Assembly (NCBI GenBank): GCA_964617645.1
Contig: CAZTYE010000001.1
Coordinates: 248,001 to 312,000, forward strand
Direction: 5' to 3'
Length of the DNA stretch: 64,000 nucleotides
DNA from: JADJGC01 sp964617645
Lineage (GTDB): Bacteria > Zixibacteria > MSB-5A5 > CAIYYT01
The notes under the pieces are model-generated. The model made no database searches, was not told the DNA's origin, and saw nothing but the letters and a program-made list of their open reading frames with translations. Positions 15,551 to 25,362 of the stretch are shown one piece after another. Each line of letters begins with the position of its first letter. Position 1 is the stretch's first letter. Made by a program: the position numbers and the translations under genes.

Positions 15551-15675
15551 GGAAAACCTCCTAATATTCGCAAATCAACCCGCCGCCCATTCAGATGCAG
15601 GCCGACCATTGGCCTTTGCGGCAGATTCACAATATAGCTGTCAGGGACCGCTGGTCAAGAAATTTTTCCGGCTTA

Positions 15676-16251
15676 CTAACCGGTCAAGTGCCGCTCGATT
15701 CGCCGATCGGGAATCAACCAAACGACGGCCACGACCACATACAGGGCCAGAGGAATCCAGTTGTTGATGCAGGAAATCGCGACGGCGATGGCGTAGAGCG
15801 CGAGCGAACCCTTGCCTTTCAGGTCACGGCCAAACGCCCTCGCCAAGGTGGATTCCTTCCCGTGAAGTCTCACCAAGTTGCTTGCCAGTATGTTGTACGC
15901 AACGCCGGCCAACAACATCACAACGCCGTACAGCCCGACGGTCTTCTGCTCGAAGTGATTCTCACCCATCCAACCGGTTACGAACGGCACCAGTGAGAGC
16001 CAGAAAAGCAGATGCACGTTCGCCCAGAGCACTCTGCCGTCGACGTGCTTGCTGGCCTGAAACATATGGTGATGGTTGTTCCAGTAGATCGCGATGTAGA
16101 CGAAACTCATGACGTAACTCAGAAAAATCGGCAGCAGGTCCGCGAGCGCCGTCCAACTCGTATCGTGCGGCACTTTCAGCTCCAACACCATAATCGTGAT
16201 AATGATGGCGATTACGCCATCCGAGAACGCCTCGATACGGCCTTTGTGCAT
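15676..16251 (-). CDS. TMEM175-type potassium channel (DUF1211 family)
   Basis: A 191-residue membrane protein with about six spans. The hallmark 'RIEAFSDGVIAIIITIMVLEL' region (shown by its RxxxFSD core) is at residues 4-12, and 'YWNNHHHMF' matches the conserved second-helix end. Bacterial members are tetrameric K+-permeable channels. I chose the ATG at 16251 because a good Shine-Dalgarno (AAGGAGA) precedes it and the motif starts immediately after; an upstream extension of about 58 residues is low-complexity and unlikely to be translated. Confidence 0.88.
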   Translation of the reverse strand: MHKGRIEAFSDGVIAIIITIMVLELKVPHDTSWTALADLLPIFLSYVMSFVYIAIYWNNHHHMFQASKHVDGRVLWANVHLLFWLSLVPFVTGWMGENHFEQKTVGLYGVVMLLAGVAYNILASNLVRLHGKESTLARAFGRDLKGKGSLALYAIAVAISCINNWIPLALYVVVAVVWLIPDRRIERHLTG

Positions 16252-16361
16252 GAATGGTCTCCTTCGCTCGGCGGATAAAATATGTCTGCCAATTTCGATC
16301 CACAATTGAGAAGTGGAAATGTGTGACCTGCGGGTGCACACGCATGTATTCATCGCGTAGT

Positions 16362-16379
16362 GGCGCATGGCAATGCGCC
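16362..16379. repeat. Short hairpin, GGCGC-arm family
   Basis: GGCGCAT, loop GGCA, then ATGCGCC. It is a perfect 7-bp stem in the 228-bp gap between the channel start and the clpC stop. The arms match those of the hairpins at 9733 and 12952. Confidence 0.4.
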
Positions 16380-16390
16380 CGGCCCGCAAG

Positions 16391-16422
16391 ACAAAAGCCG
16401 CCAGGAAAAATTCCTGACGGCT
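16391..16422 (-). terminator. Rho-independent terminator of the clpC operon
   Basis: A 12-bp stem (arms 16396-16407 and 16411-16422, one G-T pair) with a 3-nt loop is followed on the minus strand by TTTTGT. It lies about 60 nt after the clpC stop and would end the long minus-strand operon. Confidence 0.75.
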
Positions 16423-16479
16423 CATCTATCGCGTTCGCGGCGCGCTCACCCCAGAGGGTGGGGCGCCTGTGATTACCAA

Positions 16480-18936
<2,457 letters not shown>

Positions 18937-18965
18937 CTATACCTCCGCAAACAGAGACTTCGAGT

Positions 18966-20015
18966 TTAAGAAGTGGCCAGCATTTCGCGCACCAAGTTCG
19001 CGCGGGCCACGTCGCGGTCGCCGGTTTCCAGCGCGGCGCCATGCAACTTCTGCAAATGCGCCGGCTGACACAACATCAGCATGCAATTGATCGTTTCGAG
19101 CTTGACGCCGTCGAGAATCTTCAGCGCCACACCCAGCCGAACCGCGCTCAGGAGGTTCATGACCTCCTCCGATGTTAATACGCGCGCATGCCGCAAAATG
19201 CCAAACGCGCGCCAGATTTTGTCCGCAATCTCATCGCCGGCCTGCGACAACAGTTGATCGCGCGCCTGATTCTCGAATTCGAGAATTTGCCGCGTGATCT
19301 TCTGCAGCGACTCGGCGATGTCGTTCTCGGAACGGCCCAAGGTTGTCTGATTCGAGATCTGGAACAGGTTGCCCCAGACATCCGAGCCTTCGCCATAAAA
19401 TCCGCGCACGACCAGCCCGAGTTTGGTGATATGATCGATTACCGAATCGATCTCCTTCGTCAACACGAGACCGGCCAAGTGAATTAACACCGAAGCCCGC
19501 AGTCCGGTTCCAACATTCGTGGGGCAGGATGTCAGGAATCCGAAGTCGGTGTCGTAGTCAAACTCCAAACTTCGAGCGAGTTCGTCGTCAATACGCATGG
19601 CTCGGGACAGCGTTTCACTCAGCGCCAGTCCGGAGTTCATGGTTTGTATGCGCAGGTGATCTTCCTCGTTAACCATGATCGCCGTGCGCTCGTCGGCGGC
19701 GATGAAGATGGCGCTCTCCGACTCGGGCCGGAGAAACTCCGGCGAAATCAGATGCCGCTCGATCAAGAACGAGCGATCTAAATCATCGATGTTGTCGCGC
19801 CGCACGAATTCGCCGTTGGCCAGTTCCGGGCAGGAGCGAATCGCGGTTTCCGCGAAGTTCACGACTTGCGCGGCCGTTTCCGGCTCGGCGTATGGCGGAT
19901 AGGTCTGACCTTTGATGTTGCGCGCCAGTCGCACTCGCGAGGAGAGCACAATCGACGCTTCGGCGCCGTCGGTCGACAACCACGCCGAAACCCGGTCGGC
20001 CATTTTATCGAACAT
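18966..20015 (-). CDS. mcsB: Protein-arginine kinase McsB
   Basis: A 349-residue phosphagen-kinase-fold enzyme that phosphorylates arginines on proteins, marking them for ClpCP. 'VLSSRVRLARN' binds nucleotide, 'LTSCPTNVGTGLRASV' contains the conserved cysteine, and 'VRGFYGEGSD' follows. The start at 20015 is chosen for its Shine-Dalgarno (GGAGG); the open frame upstream is only an out-of-frame reading of mcsA. It overlaps mcsA by 11 bp and clpC follows after 29 bp. The C-terminal domain needed for arginine-phosphate sensing seems complete. Confidence 0.96.
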   Translation of the reverse strand: MFDKMADRVSAWLSTDGAEASIVLSSRVRLARNIKGQTYPPYAEPETAAQVVNFAETAIRSCPELANGEFVRRDNIDDLDRSFLIERHLISPEFLRPESESAIFIAADERTAIMVNEEDHLRIQTMNSGLALSETLSRAMRIDDELARSLEFDYDTDFGFLTSCPTNVGTGLRASVLIHLAGLVLTKEIDSVIDHITKLGLVVRGFYGEGSDVWGNLFQISNQTTLGRSENDIAESLQKITRQILEFENQARDQLLSQAGDEIADKIWRAFGILRHARVLTSEEVMNLLSAVRLGVALKILDGVKLETINCMLMLCQPAHLQKLHGAALETGDRDVARANLVREMLATS

Positions 20016-20535
20016 GGGTTGCCTCCGTGCGCGCGAGCAAGTCTTTGAGCAGGTCGCGAACCTGCGCCGCGCGCTCGAAGTCTTCGTTGGCGATCGCGGC
20101 TTTGAGTTCTTCCTTGAGGCGCGTTTCTTCCTTGAGCGTATCCATCGCTGAGATGGCGGCGGATGTCTGACGCTTGCCGCGGTGGAGATTTGACCCGTGA
20201 ATGCGGCGCAGCAAGTCGGCCAGCGTCTGGCGGAACGCATTGAAGCAATCACCGCAGCCGAGACGGCCGGTCTTGGAAAATTTATCGTAGGTTAATCCGC
20301 AGGTCGGGCAGCTCTGGTCGGCCAGTTCTTTATCCGCACGGCCAAGCTGGGACGGCACCATCGACGTCAAGAAGTCGGCCAGAGGAAACGGGATGTTCTT
20401 TAAGGGATTGGAAAAGCCGCGGCGCTTGGCGCAAGCGGGGCACAAGTTCATCACGATTTTCTGGTTGTTGATCACCTGCTTGAGGTGAACCGTCGCGTCA
20501 TTCTTGCGGCAATCTTCGCACAACATAGCCGTCAA
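20005..20535 (-). CDS. mcsA: McsA, zinc-binding activator of McsB
   Basis: A 176-residue protein with two zinc knuckle pairs, 'MLCEDCRKND'...'NLCPACAKRRG' and 'SCPTCGLTYDKF'...'GCGDCFNAF', then a C-terminal UVR motif 'AIANEDFERAAQVRDLLKDL'. In Firmicutes McsA activates the McsB kinase and binds ClpC. It overlaps mcsB by 11 bp and the upstream lolD gene by 4 bp. The usual first gene of this operon, the repressor ctsR, is not present. Confidence 0.95.
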   Translation of the reverse strand: MTAMLCEDCRKNDATVHLKQVINNQKIVMNLCPACAKRRGFSNPLKNIPFPLADFLTSMVPSQLGRADKELADQSCPTCGLTYDKFSKTGRLGCGDCFNAFRQTLADLLRRIHGSNLHRGKRQTSAAISAMDTLKEETRLKEELKAAIANEDFERAAQVRDLLKDLLARTEATHVR

Positions 20536-21215
20536 TCCAATCTGGTCAATTGCCCATCCGAAAGTCGATAACGCTTCTGCGCGCGCGCCGCCAGCGACAG
20601 GTCGTGCGTCGCGACGACGATCGTCATATGCTTCTGTCGATTGAGGTCGGCCAGCAGTTCATGAATTGTCGCCGCGGTCTCGTGGTCGAGGTTGCCGGTC
20701 GGTTCGTCGGCGATCAGAATCTCCGGCGCTCCCGCCATCGCCCGGGCCACCGCCACCCGCTGACACTCTCCACCGGACAGTTGTGTCGGTCGGTGATGCA
20801 ATCGCTCGCCGAGACCGACTTCGGTCAGCAGTTTAACCGCAACCGCCTCGCAATTGTTCCGCTTCTCACCCCGCACCAGAAGCGGCATCATGACGTTTTC
20901 GACCGCGTCAAACTCTTCCAGAAGATAGTGGTGCTGAAACACAAAACCACACTTTTTGTTGCGGTACGCCGACAACTCGGTCTCGGCAAGGCTGTCGATT
21001 CGTTGGCCGGCCACGGTAAGCGCGCCTGCCGTTGGTGTGTCCAATCCGCCGAGAAGATGCAGCAAGGTGCTCTTTCCCACTCCCGATGCGCCCGTCACGG
21101 CGACAAATTCACCGCGCCGAATCGTAAAATCGACATCGCGCAGTATTCGCAGCTCGCCGGAAACGGTTGCGAAATGCTTGTTCAGAGCTTGCGCTTCCAG
21201 AATATGATCATCCAA
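20532..21215 (-). CDS. lolD: Lipoprotein-export ABC transporter ATPase (LolD-like)
   Basis: A 227-residue ABC ATPase: Walker A 'GASGVGKSTLLHLLGG', Q-loop 'FVFQHHYLLEEF', signature 'LSGGECQRVAVARAM' and Walker B 'ILIADEPTGNLD'. It belongs to the LolD/MacB-type subfamily, and the permease gene directly upstream is LolC/E-like, so lipoprotein release from the inner membrane is likely. The only suitable start is a TTG with no close Shine-Dalgarno, suggesting weak or coupled initiation. The stop overlaps mcsA by 4 bp. Confidence 0.92.
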   Translation of the reverse strand: MDDHILEAQALNKHFATVSGELRILRDVDFTIRRGEFVAVTGASGVGKSTLLHLLGGLDTPTAGALTVAGQRIDSLAETELSAYRNKKCGFVFQHHYLLEEFDAVENVMMPLLVRGEKRNNCEAVAVKLLTEVGLGERLHHRPTQLSGGECQRVAVARAMAGAPEILIADEPTGNLDHETAATIHELLADLNRQKHMTIVVATHDLSLAARAQKRYRLSDGQLTRLD

Positions 21216-21293
21216 TGTCAGGTATCGACTCCTGTCTACAAATTGTATGTCGTCTCACCGTGAGAGTTTCTTAACTGCAAATCTGCGAGAAAC

Positions 21294-22520
21294 TTATCCA
21301 TGCCGAAGAATATCCGCCGGAAACAGTTGCGCCGCCCGTCTTGATGGATACAAAGTCGCCGCGAATGCGATCAGAATACTTACCACCGCGATGATCGTGA
21401 ACTCGTGCGCACGCATGTCGATCGGCAAGCTATTGATGAAATAGATCTCCCCGGGAATTGATACAATTTGAAACGATTGCTGCAGCCAGCAGAGCAAAAA
21501 GCCGAGGAAGGTGCCCGCCAGAGTGCCGACCACGCCCAGGAGAGTGCCTTGCAGCATGAAGATCTTCATGACCTGCTTACGATTGGCGCCCATTGACTTG
21601 AGAATGGCGATGTCTTTGCGCTTGTCGAGCACCAGCATGACGAGCGTGGTTACAATAGTAAACGCGGCCACCAGCACGATCAACCCTACGACAATCGACA
21701 TACCGTATTTCTCCAGTGTCATCCAACTGAAGAGATTTTGGTGCCGCTCTGACCAGTCAACTGCGTAGTACGGCTGGCCGAGTTCCTCTTCGATTTTCAT
21801 CGCCACTTCCGCCGACCGGTAGAAATCGCGAAGTTTTACTTGAACCCCGTTTACCAGTCCTTCGAGCTTGAAGAGGTCCTGTGCCATCGCTAATGAAATG
21901 TAAGCCAAACCGGCATCGTATTCATTCATCCCCGTCTCAAAAATGCCGGTAACGATGAACTTCTTGTACTTCGGCTGAAGTGTCAGCGTCATCTTCTTCT
22001 GCTTGAGCGACGCCAGCATGACGTCGTCGCCGAGCCGGACGTTAAGCACGCCGGCTAATTCACGGCCAATGACGATACCCGGAGTCGAGTCCGCCTGCAC
22101 GCCGAGATCTATCGCGCCGGCAACCATGTTTTCCCGCAAGCGGGACACTTTGAACTCCTGCTCAGGGATAATCCCCTTGACAAAAATTCCGTCGTTGGCG
22201 TCGCTGGATCCAATCACCGACTTGTAGAATATATTCGGCGCCGTGCCGACGACTTCGGGATCGGTCTCGACTTTCGCCGCCACTTTCTCCCAATCGCTGA
22301 AGCCGTCACCGACAAACGAATAAACAGTGATGTGCGCGGTAGTATCGATGATGCGGCCGCGGACTTCGGTTTCCAGTCCGTTCATGATCGCGACGACGAT
22401 ATTCAGCGCCGCCACGCCGATGGCCACGCCGAGTATCGAAATTACCGAAATGAACGAGATGAAGTGTTCGCGGCGCCGGCTTTTGAGATAACGTCGCGCG
22501 ATGAAGACCTCGAAGCCCAA
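21294..22520 (-). CDS. lolC: Lipoprotein-export ABC permease (LolC/LolE-like)
   Basis: A 408-residue MacB/FtsX-fold permease: one N-terminal membrane span ('FISVISILGVAIGVAALN'), a large periplasmic domain (about residues 50-270), and three C-terminal spans ending in 'LYPSRRAAQLFPADILR'. One permease gene serves here, as in species with a LolCD-type or LolF transporter. I chose a TTG at 22520 because GGAG lies 6 nt upstream, just inside the end of lysS, and the LolC-type start 'GFEVFIARRYLKSRRRE' follows. It begins 2 nt after the lysS stop. Confidence 0.92.
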   Translation of the reverse strand: MGFEVFIARRYLKSRRREHFISFISVISILGVAIGVAALNIVVAIMNGLETEVRGRIIDTTAHITVYSFVGDGFSDWEKVAAKVETDPEVVGTAPNIFYKSVIGSSDANDGIFVKGIIPEQEFKVSRLRENMVAGAIDLGVQADSTPGIVIGRELAGVLNVRLGDDVMLASLKQKKMTLTLQPKYKKFIVTGIFETGMNEYDAGLAYISLAMAQDLFKLEGLVNGVQVKLRDFYRSAEVAMKIEEELGQPYYAVDWSERHQNLFSWMTLEKYGMSIVVGLIVLVAAFTIVTTLVMLVLDKRKDIAILKSMGANRKQVMKIFMLQGTLLGVVGTLAGTFLGFLLCWLQQSFQIVSIPGEIYFINSLPIDMRAHEFTIIAVVSILIAFAATLYPSRRAAQLFPADILRHG

Positions 22521-22522
22521 GG

Positions 22523-23989
22523 CTACTCCGGTTTCATCTGCGGAAAGAGAATGACGTCGCGGATTGAGTGCTGATTCAGAAGCAACATGCAAAGTCGATC
22601 GACGCCGAATCCCAGTCCGCCGGTCGGAGGCATGCCGTGCTCGAGACAAAAGACATAGTCATCGTCGAGCACCGCGGGCGCGTCTTCGTCTCCGGCCCTC
22701 GCCAACTCGACCAGCTTCTCGAAGCGTTGCTTCTGGTCGATCGGATCATTCAACTCCGAAAACGCGTTGCCCATCTCCATCGCGCCCATGAAAACTTCGA
22801 ATCGCTCCGTGAGTCCGGGCTTGGAACGGTGCGGCTTGGCCAGCGGTGAAAGCTCGACTGGATAGTCAGTAATGAACGTGGGCTGGATCAGTTTCGGCTG
22901 AACTTTCACCGAAAACAGCTCATCGATCAGTTTCCCGCGGCCAATCAATTTTGTCGGATCAATGCCTTGCTCTTTGCATAGCGCCCGCAATGCCGCTTCA
23001 TCCAGCGCTGCCACGTCCTTGCCGACAGCTTCTGAAATGGCATCGAGCAGCGGCAGCTTCTTCCACTCACCACCCAATTCGATCTGATTCGCGCCGAATT
23101 CGATCAGAGTCTTGCCCAGCACACTCGTCGCCACCGTCGTGATCATCCGCTTATAGAGCGCCATGACGTCATTGTAGTCGGCGTAGGCCCAGTACAACTC
23201 GATCATCGTGAACTCGGGATTGTGGTTGCGATCCATGCCTTCGTTGCGGAAATCCTTGCAGAACTCCCAGACTTTCTCAAATCCGCCAACGATTAACCGC
23301 TTGAGATAAAGCTCGTTGGCGACGCGCAAGTACAAGTCGGCATCCAGGCGGTTGTGGTGCGTCACAAACGGTTTGGCGGCGGCGCCGCCGTAGATCGGTT
23401 GCAGGATCGGCGTTTCGACTTCGACGAATCCTTCGCCATCGAGAAAATCGCGGACGGCACGCACGACTTTGCTGCGCAGAACAAACACGTCGCGCACTTC
23501 CGGATTGGCGATCATATCAAGGTAGCGGCGGCGATAACGCGTCTCCTTGTCGGTCAAGCCGTGCCACTTTTCCGGCATCGGACGCAGGCTCTTGGCCAAT
23601 AGTTGCACGCTCGACACGTGAACCGACCTCTCACCGGTCTTGGTCGTGAACGGATAGCCACCAATTCCGAAAATGTCCCCGATGTCCGCCTTCTTGAATA
23701 TATCGAACTCGGCTTCCGTAACGGCATCCTTCTTGACGTAGATCTGTATCTGACCGGACTGATCCTGCAAATTGGCAAAGATCGACTTGCCCATGTGACG
23801 AATCGTCATCAAGCGGCCTGCCAGGCGGATTGTCGTCTGCGCGGCGGCCAGTGCGTCGAAATCGCTGAGCGCGCTCTGCGCCGAATGAGTCCGATCGAAT
23901 TTGTAAGCGTACGCTTCGATCCCGGCGGCGCGAAGCGCTTGAAGTTTTTCCACTCGCACCAAGTGCTGATCAGCTACGTTTTCAGTCAC
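22523..23989 (-). CDS. lysS: Lysyl-tRNA synthetase, class II
   Basis: A 488-residue enzyme that charges tRNA-Lys. An OB-fold anticodon domain (about 55-160) precedes a class II catalytic core with motif 2 'FRNEGMDRNHNPEFTMIE' and motif 3 'GGLGFGVDRLCML'. The start is a GTG with AAGGAG 6 nt upstream. Order in the minus-strand operon is rsmD-coaD-lysS-lolC; coupling of lysS to lolC/lolD is common in several phyla. Confidence 0.97.
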   Translation of the reverse strand: MTENVADQHLVRVEKLQALRAAGIEAYAYKFDRTHSAQSALSDFDALAAAQTTIRLAGRLMTIRHMGKSIFANLQDQSGQIQIYVKKDAVTEAEFDIFKKADIGDIFGIGGYPFTTKTGERSVHVSSVQLLAKSLRPMPEKWHGLTDKETRYRRRYLDMIANPEVRDVFVLRSKVVRAVRDFLDGEGFVEVETPILQPIYGGAAAKPFVTHHNRLDADLYLRVANELYLKRLIVGGFEKVWEFCKDFRNEGMDRNHNPEFTMIELYWAYADYNDVMALYKRMITTVATSVLGKTLIEFGANQIELGGEWKKLPLLDAISEAVGKDVAALDEAALRALCKEQGIDPTKLIGRGKLIDELFSVKVQPKLIQPTFITDYPVELSPLAKPHRSKPGLTERFEVFMGAMEMGNAFSELNDPIDQKQRFEKLVELARAGDEDAPAVLDDDYVFCLEHGMPPTGGLGFGVDRLCMLLLNQHSIRDVILFPQMKPE

Positions 23990-24051
23990 GAATTCTCCTT
24001 AACATCTCAATCGCATCGTCGGCAACGTTCGCCGCCGGCGATTTCGCCGCG

Positions 24052-24531
24052 CTACTCGCCAAACTTCTCCGCCAGCCTGCGCTTCACGATTTCCGGTACC
24101 AGGTCGTCGATCTTGCCGTGATGTCGCGCTATCTCCTTGATCAGGTTCGAGCTGAGATAGACGTAGCGCAACGACGGCATCAAGAACACCGTTTCGGCTC
24201 GCGGCGATTGTTTTCGATTCATCAGCGCCATCTGGAATTCATACTCGAAATCGCTCACGGCGCGAAGGCCGCGGATAATCGCACAGCCCGACTCCTGCTC
24301 AACTAAACTGGCCAAGAGGCCCCGAAAGACGATCACGCGCACCTGTGGCACGTCGGCAAGCGCTGTTTGCGCCATCTCACGGCGCTCCTCGTGGGTAAAC
24401 AAGGCGCTCTTGCGCGAATTGTCGGCGATCGCCACGACGATTTCGTCGAACATCTCCACGGCGCGCTTGACCAGATCGATATGCCCGTAAGTGATCGGAT
24501 CAAAGCTGCCGGGATAAATCGCTCGTCTCAC
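24052..24531 (-). CDS. coaD: Phosphopantetheine adenylyltransferase
   Basis: A 159-residue enzyme of coenzyme A synthesis, joining 4'-phosphopantetheine and ATP. Visible are 'YPGSFDPITYGHIDL' with the TxGH nucleotide motif, and 'YLSSNLIKEIARH', the SSxxxK-type second motif. A GTG start is preferred: it has AGGAGA at the right spacing and overlaps the rsmD stop as GTGA. An ATG 21 bp upstream would give seven extra residues. rsmD-coaD is a conserved gene pair. Confidence 0.95.
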   Translation of the reverse strand: MRRAIYPGSFDPITYGHIDLVKRAVEMFDEIVVAIADNSRKSALFTHEERREMAQTALADVPQVRVIVFRGLLASLVEQESGCAIIRGLRAVSDFEYEFQMALMNRKQSPRAETVFLMPSLRYVYLSSNLIKEIARHHGKIDDLVPEIVKRRLAEKFGE

Positions 24532-25079
24532 GAAACTCTCCTCATGATCCACACTACTGTGCTGCCATACTTCTTCTCACGCAGGATCTCGAAGCCGCTA
24601 TGATTCAGCCCCCGGGCTTCTTTGGTCGCCATTTCCAGAATCAGCAAGCCGTCTTCGGCCAGCCATTCATGCTCGGCGACCCCCGACAGCACCAGCTCCG
24701 GAAATCCGCGCAGGTACGGCGGATCGGCGAAAATCAAATCAAATCGAGTTTCCTTCGCAACCAGTTTTGCGGCCGGCCTCCAGTCGGCGCAGACGATGCG
24801 CGCGCGGTCTTGATAGGCGCACTTGGCGATATTGTGCTCGATGACTTTCACTGCCCGCGGATCATTGTCGATCATGAGCGCCGAGGCCGCTCCGTGCGAC
24901 AAGGCCTCGAGCGCGAGCGCCCCCGATCCGGCAAACAGATCGAGCACGCGCGCGCCTTCGAGGTGCGGCGACAATGTTCCGAATAGCGACTCCTTGACGC
25001 GGTCCAGCGTCGGGCGAAAGCCCTCGAAGTCGCAGGTCTTCAGAACCACTCCGCGTCTTTCACCGGCAATAATGCGCAT
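24528..25079 (-). CDS. rsmD: 16S rRNA (guanine966-N2)-methyltransferase
   Basis: A 183-residue SAM-dependent methyltransferase with 'VLDLFAGSGALALEALSHGA' split as the SAM-binding motif I and the catalytic 'FADPPYLRG'. I place the start at the ATG giving 'MRIIAGERRG', the family's usual beginning; a start 9 bp upstream (ATG at 25088) is also possible. Further upstream the open frame reads into a repeat fragment and is not credible. It is the first gene of the long operon through clpC. Confidence 0.92.
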   Translation of the reverse strand: MRIIAGERRGVVLKTCDFEGFRPTLDRVKESLFGTLSPHLEGARVLDLFAGSGALALEALSHGAASALMIDNDPRAVKVIEHNIAKCAYQDRARIVCADWRPAAKLVAKETRFDLIFADPPYLRGFPELVLSGVAEHEWLAEDGLLILEMATKEARGLNHSGFEILREKKYGSTVVWIMRRVS

Positions 25080-25099
25080 TTTCTCCATCGAGCTTCGAT

Positions 25100-25118
25100 G
25101 CAGCGGCTCAGAGTGACA
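25100..25118. repeat. Solo fragment of the 14.4-kb repeat family
   Basis: GCAGCGGCTCAGAGTGACA here matches the right half of the hairpin in the second tandem unit near 14670-14688 at 18 of 19 positions. It lies just upstream of rsmD and shows that the repeat family is scattered in the genome. Confidence 0.55.
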
Positions 25119-25324
25119 ATCCGAGGGAGGAGCCACTCAGCAACAGGACGGTCACCCACAGCTTACTGTCGGTTCCATGATATTGCTGATAAACCATAAC
25201 GGACGGTCGCTCTCAGACATCTTCCGCATCGCGGGATTGCCGCAGGATCCTGAGGTCACCCGCGATTTCGCAACAATCTTCACGATTCGAATGATAACGT
25301 CTGCCGTTGTTCGCGCAATACGAA

Positions 25325-25353
25325 TTGACTAATCTGATCTGAGATTCTAATTT
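25325..25353 (+). promoter_or_regulatory. Sigma70-type promoter of the M1 aminopeptidase gene, possibly giving a leaderless mRNA
   Basis: TTGACT at 25325-25330, 17 bp, TAATTT at 25348-25353. Transcription would start near 25360, only about 3 nt before the ATG at 25363, and no Shine-Dalgarno is visible there. Confidence 0.5.
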
Positions 25354-25362
25354 GTCGCCTTC

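Noticed and set aside
18966..20252. A 428-residue open frame for McsB with an N-terminal extension
   Set aside because: The extra 79 residues are low-complexity Arg/Ser-rich sequence read out of frame across mcsA; a good ribosome site supports the start at 20015.
24532..25136. Longer N-terminus for RsmD beginning in repeat DNA
   Set aside because: The first 19 residues come from a dispersed repeat fragment and the family starts at 'MRIIAGERRG'.
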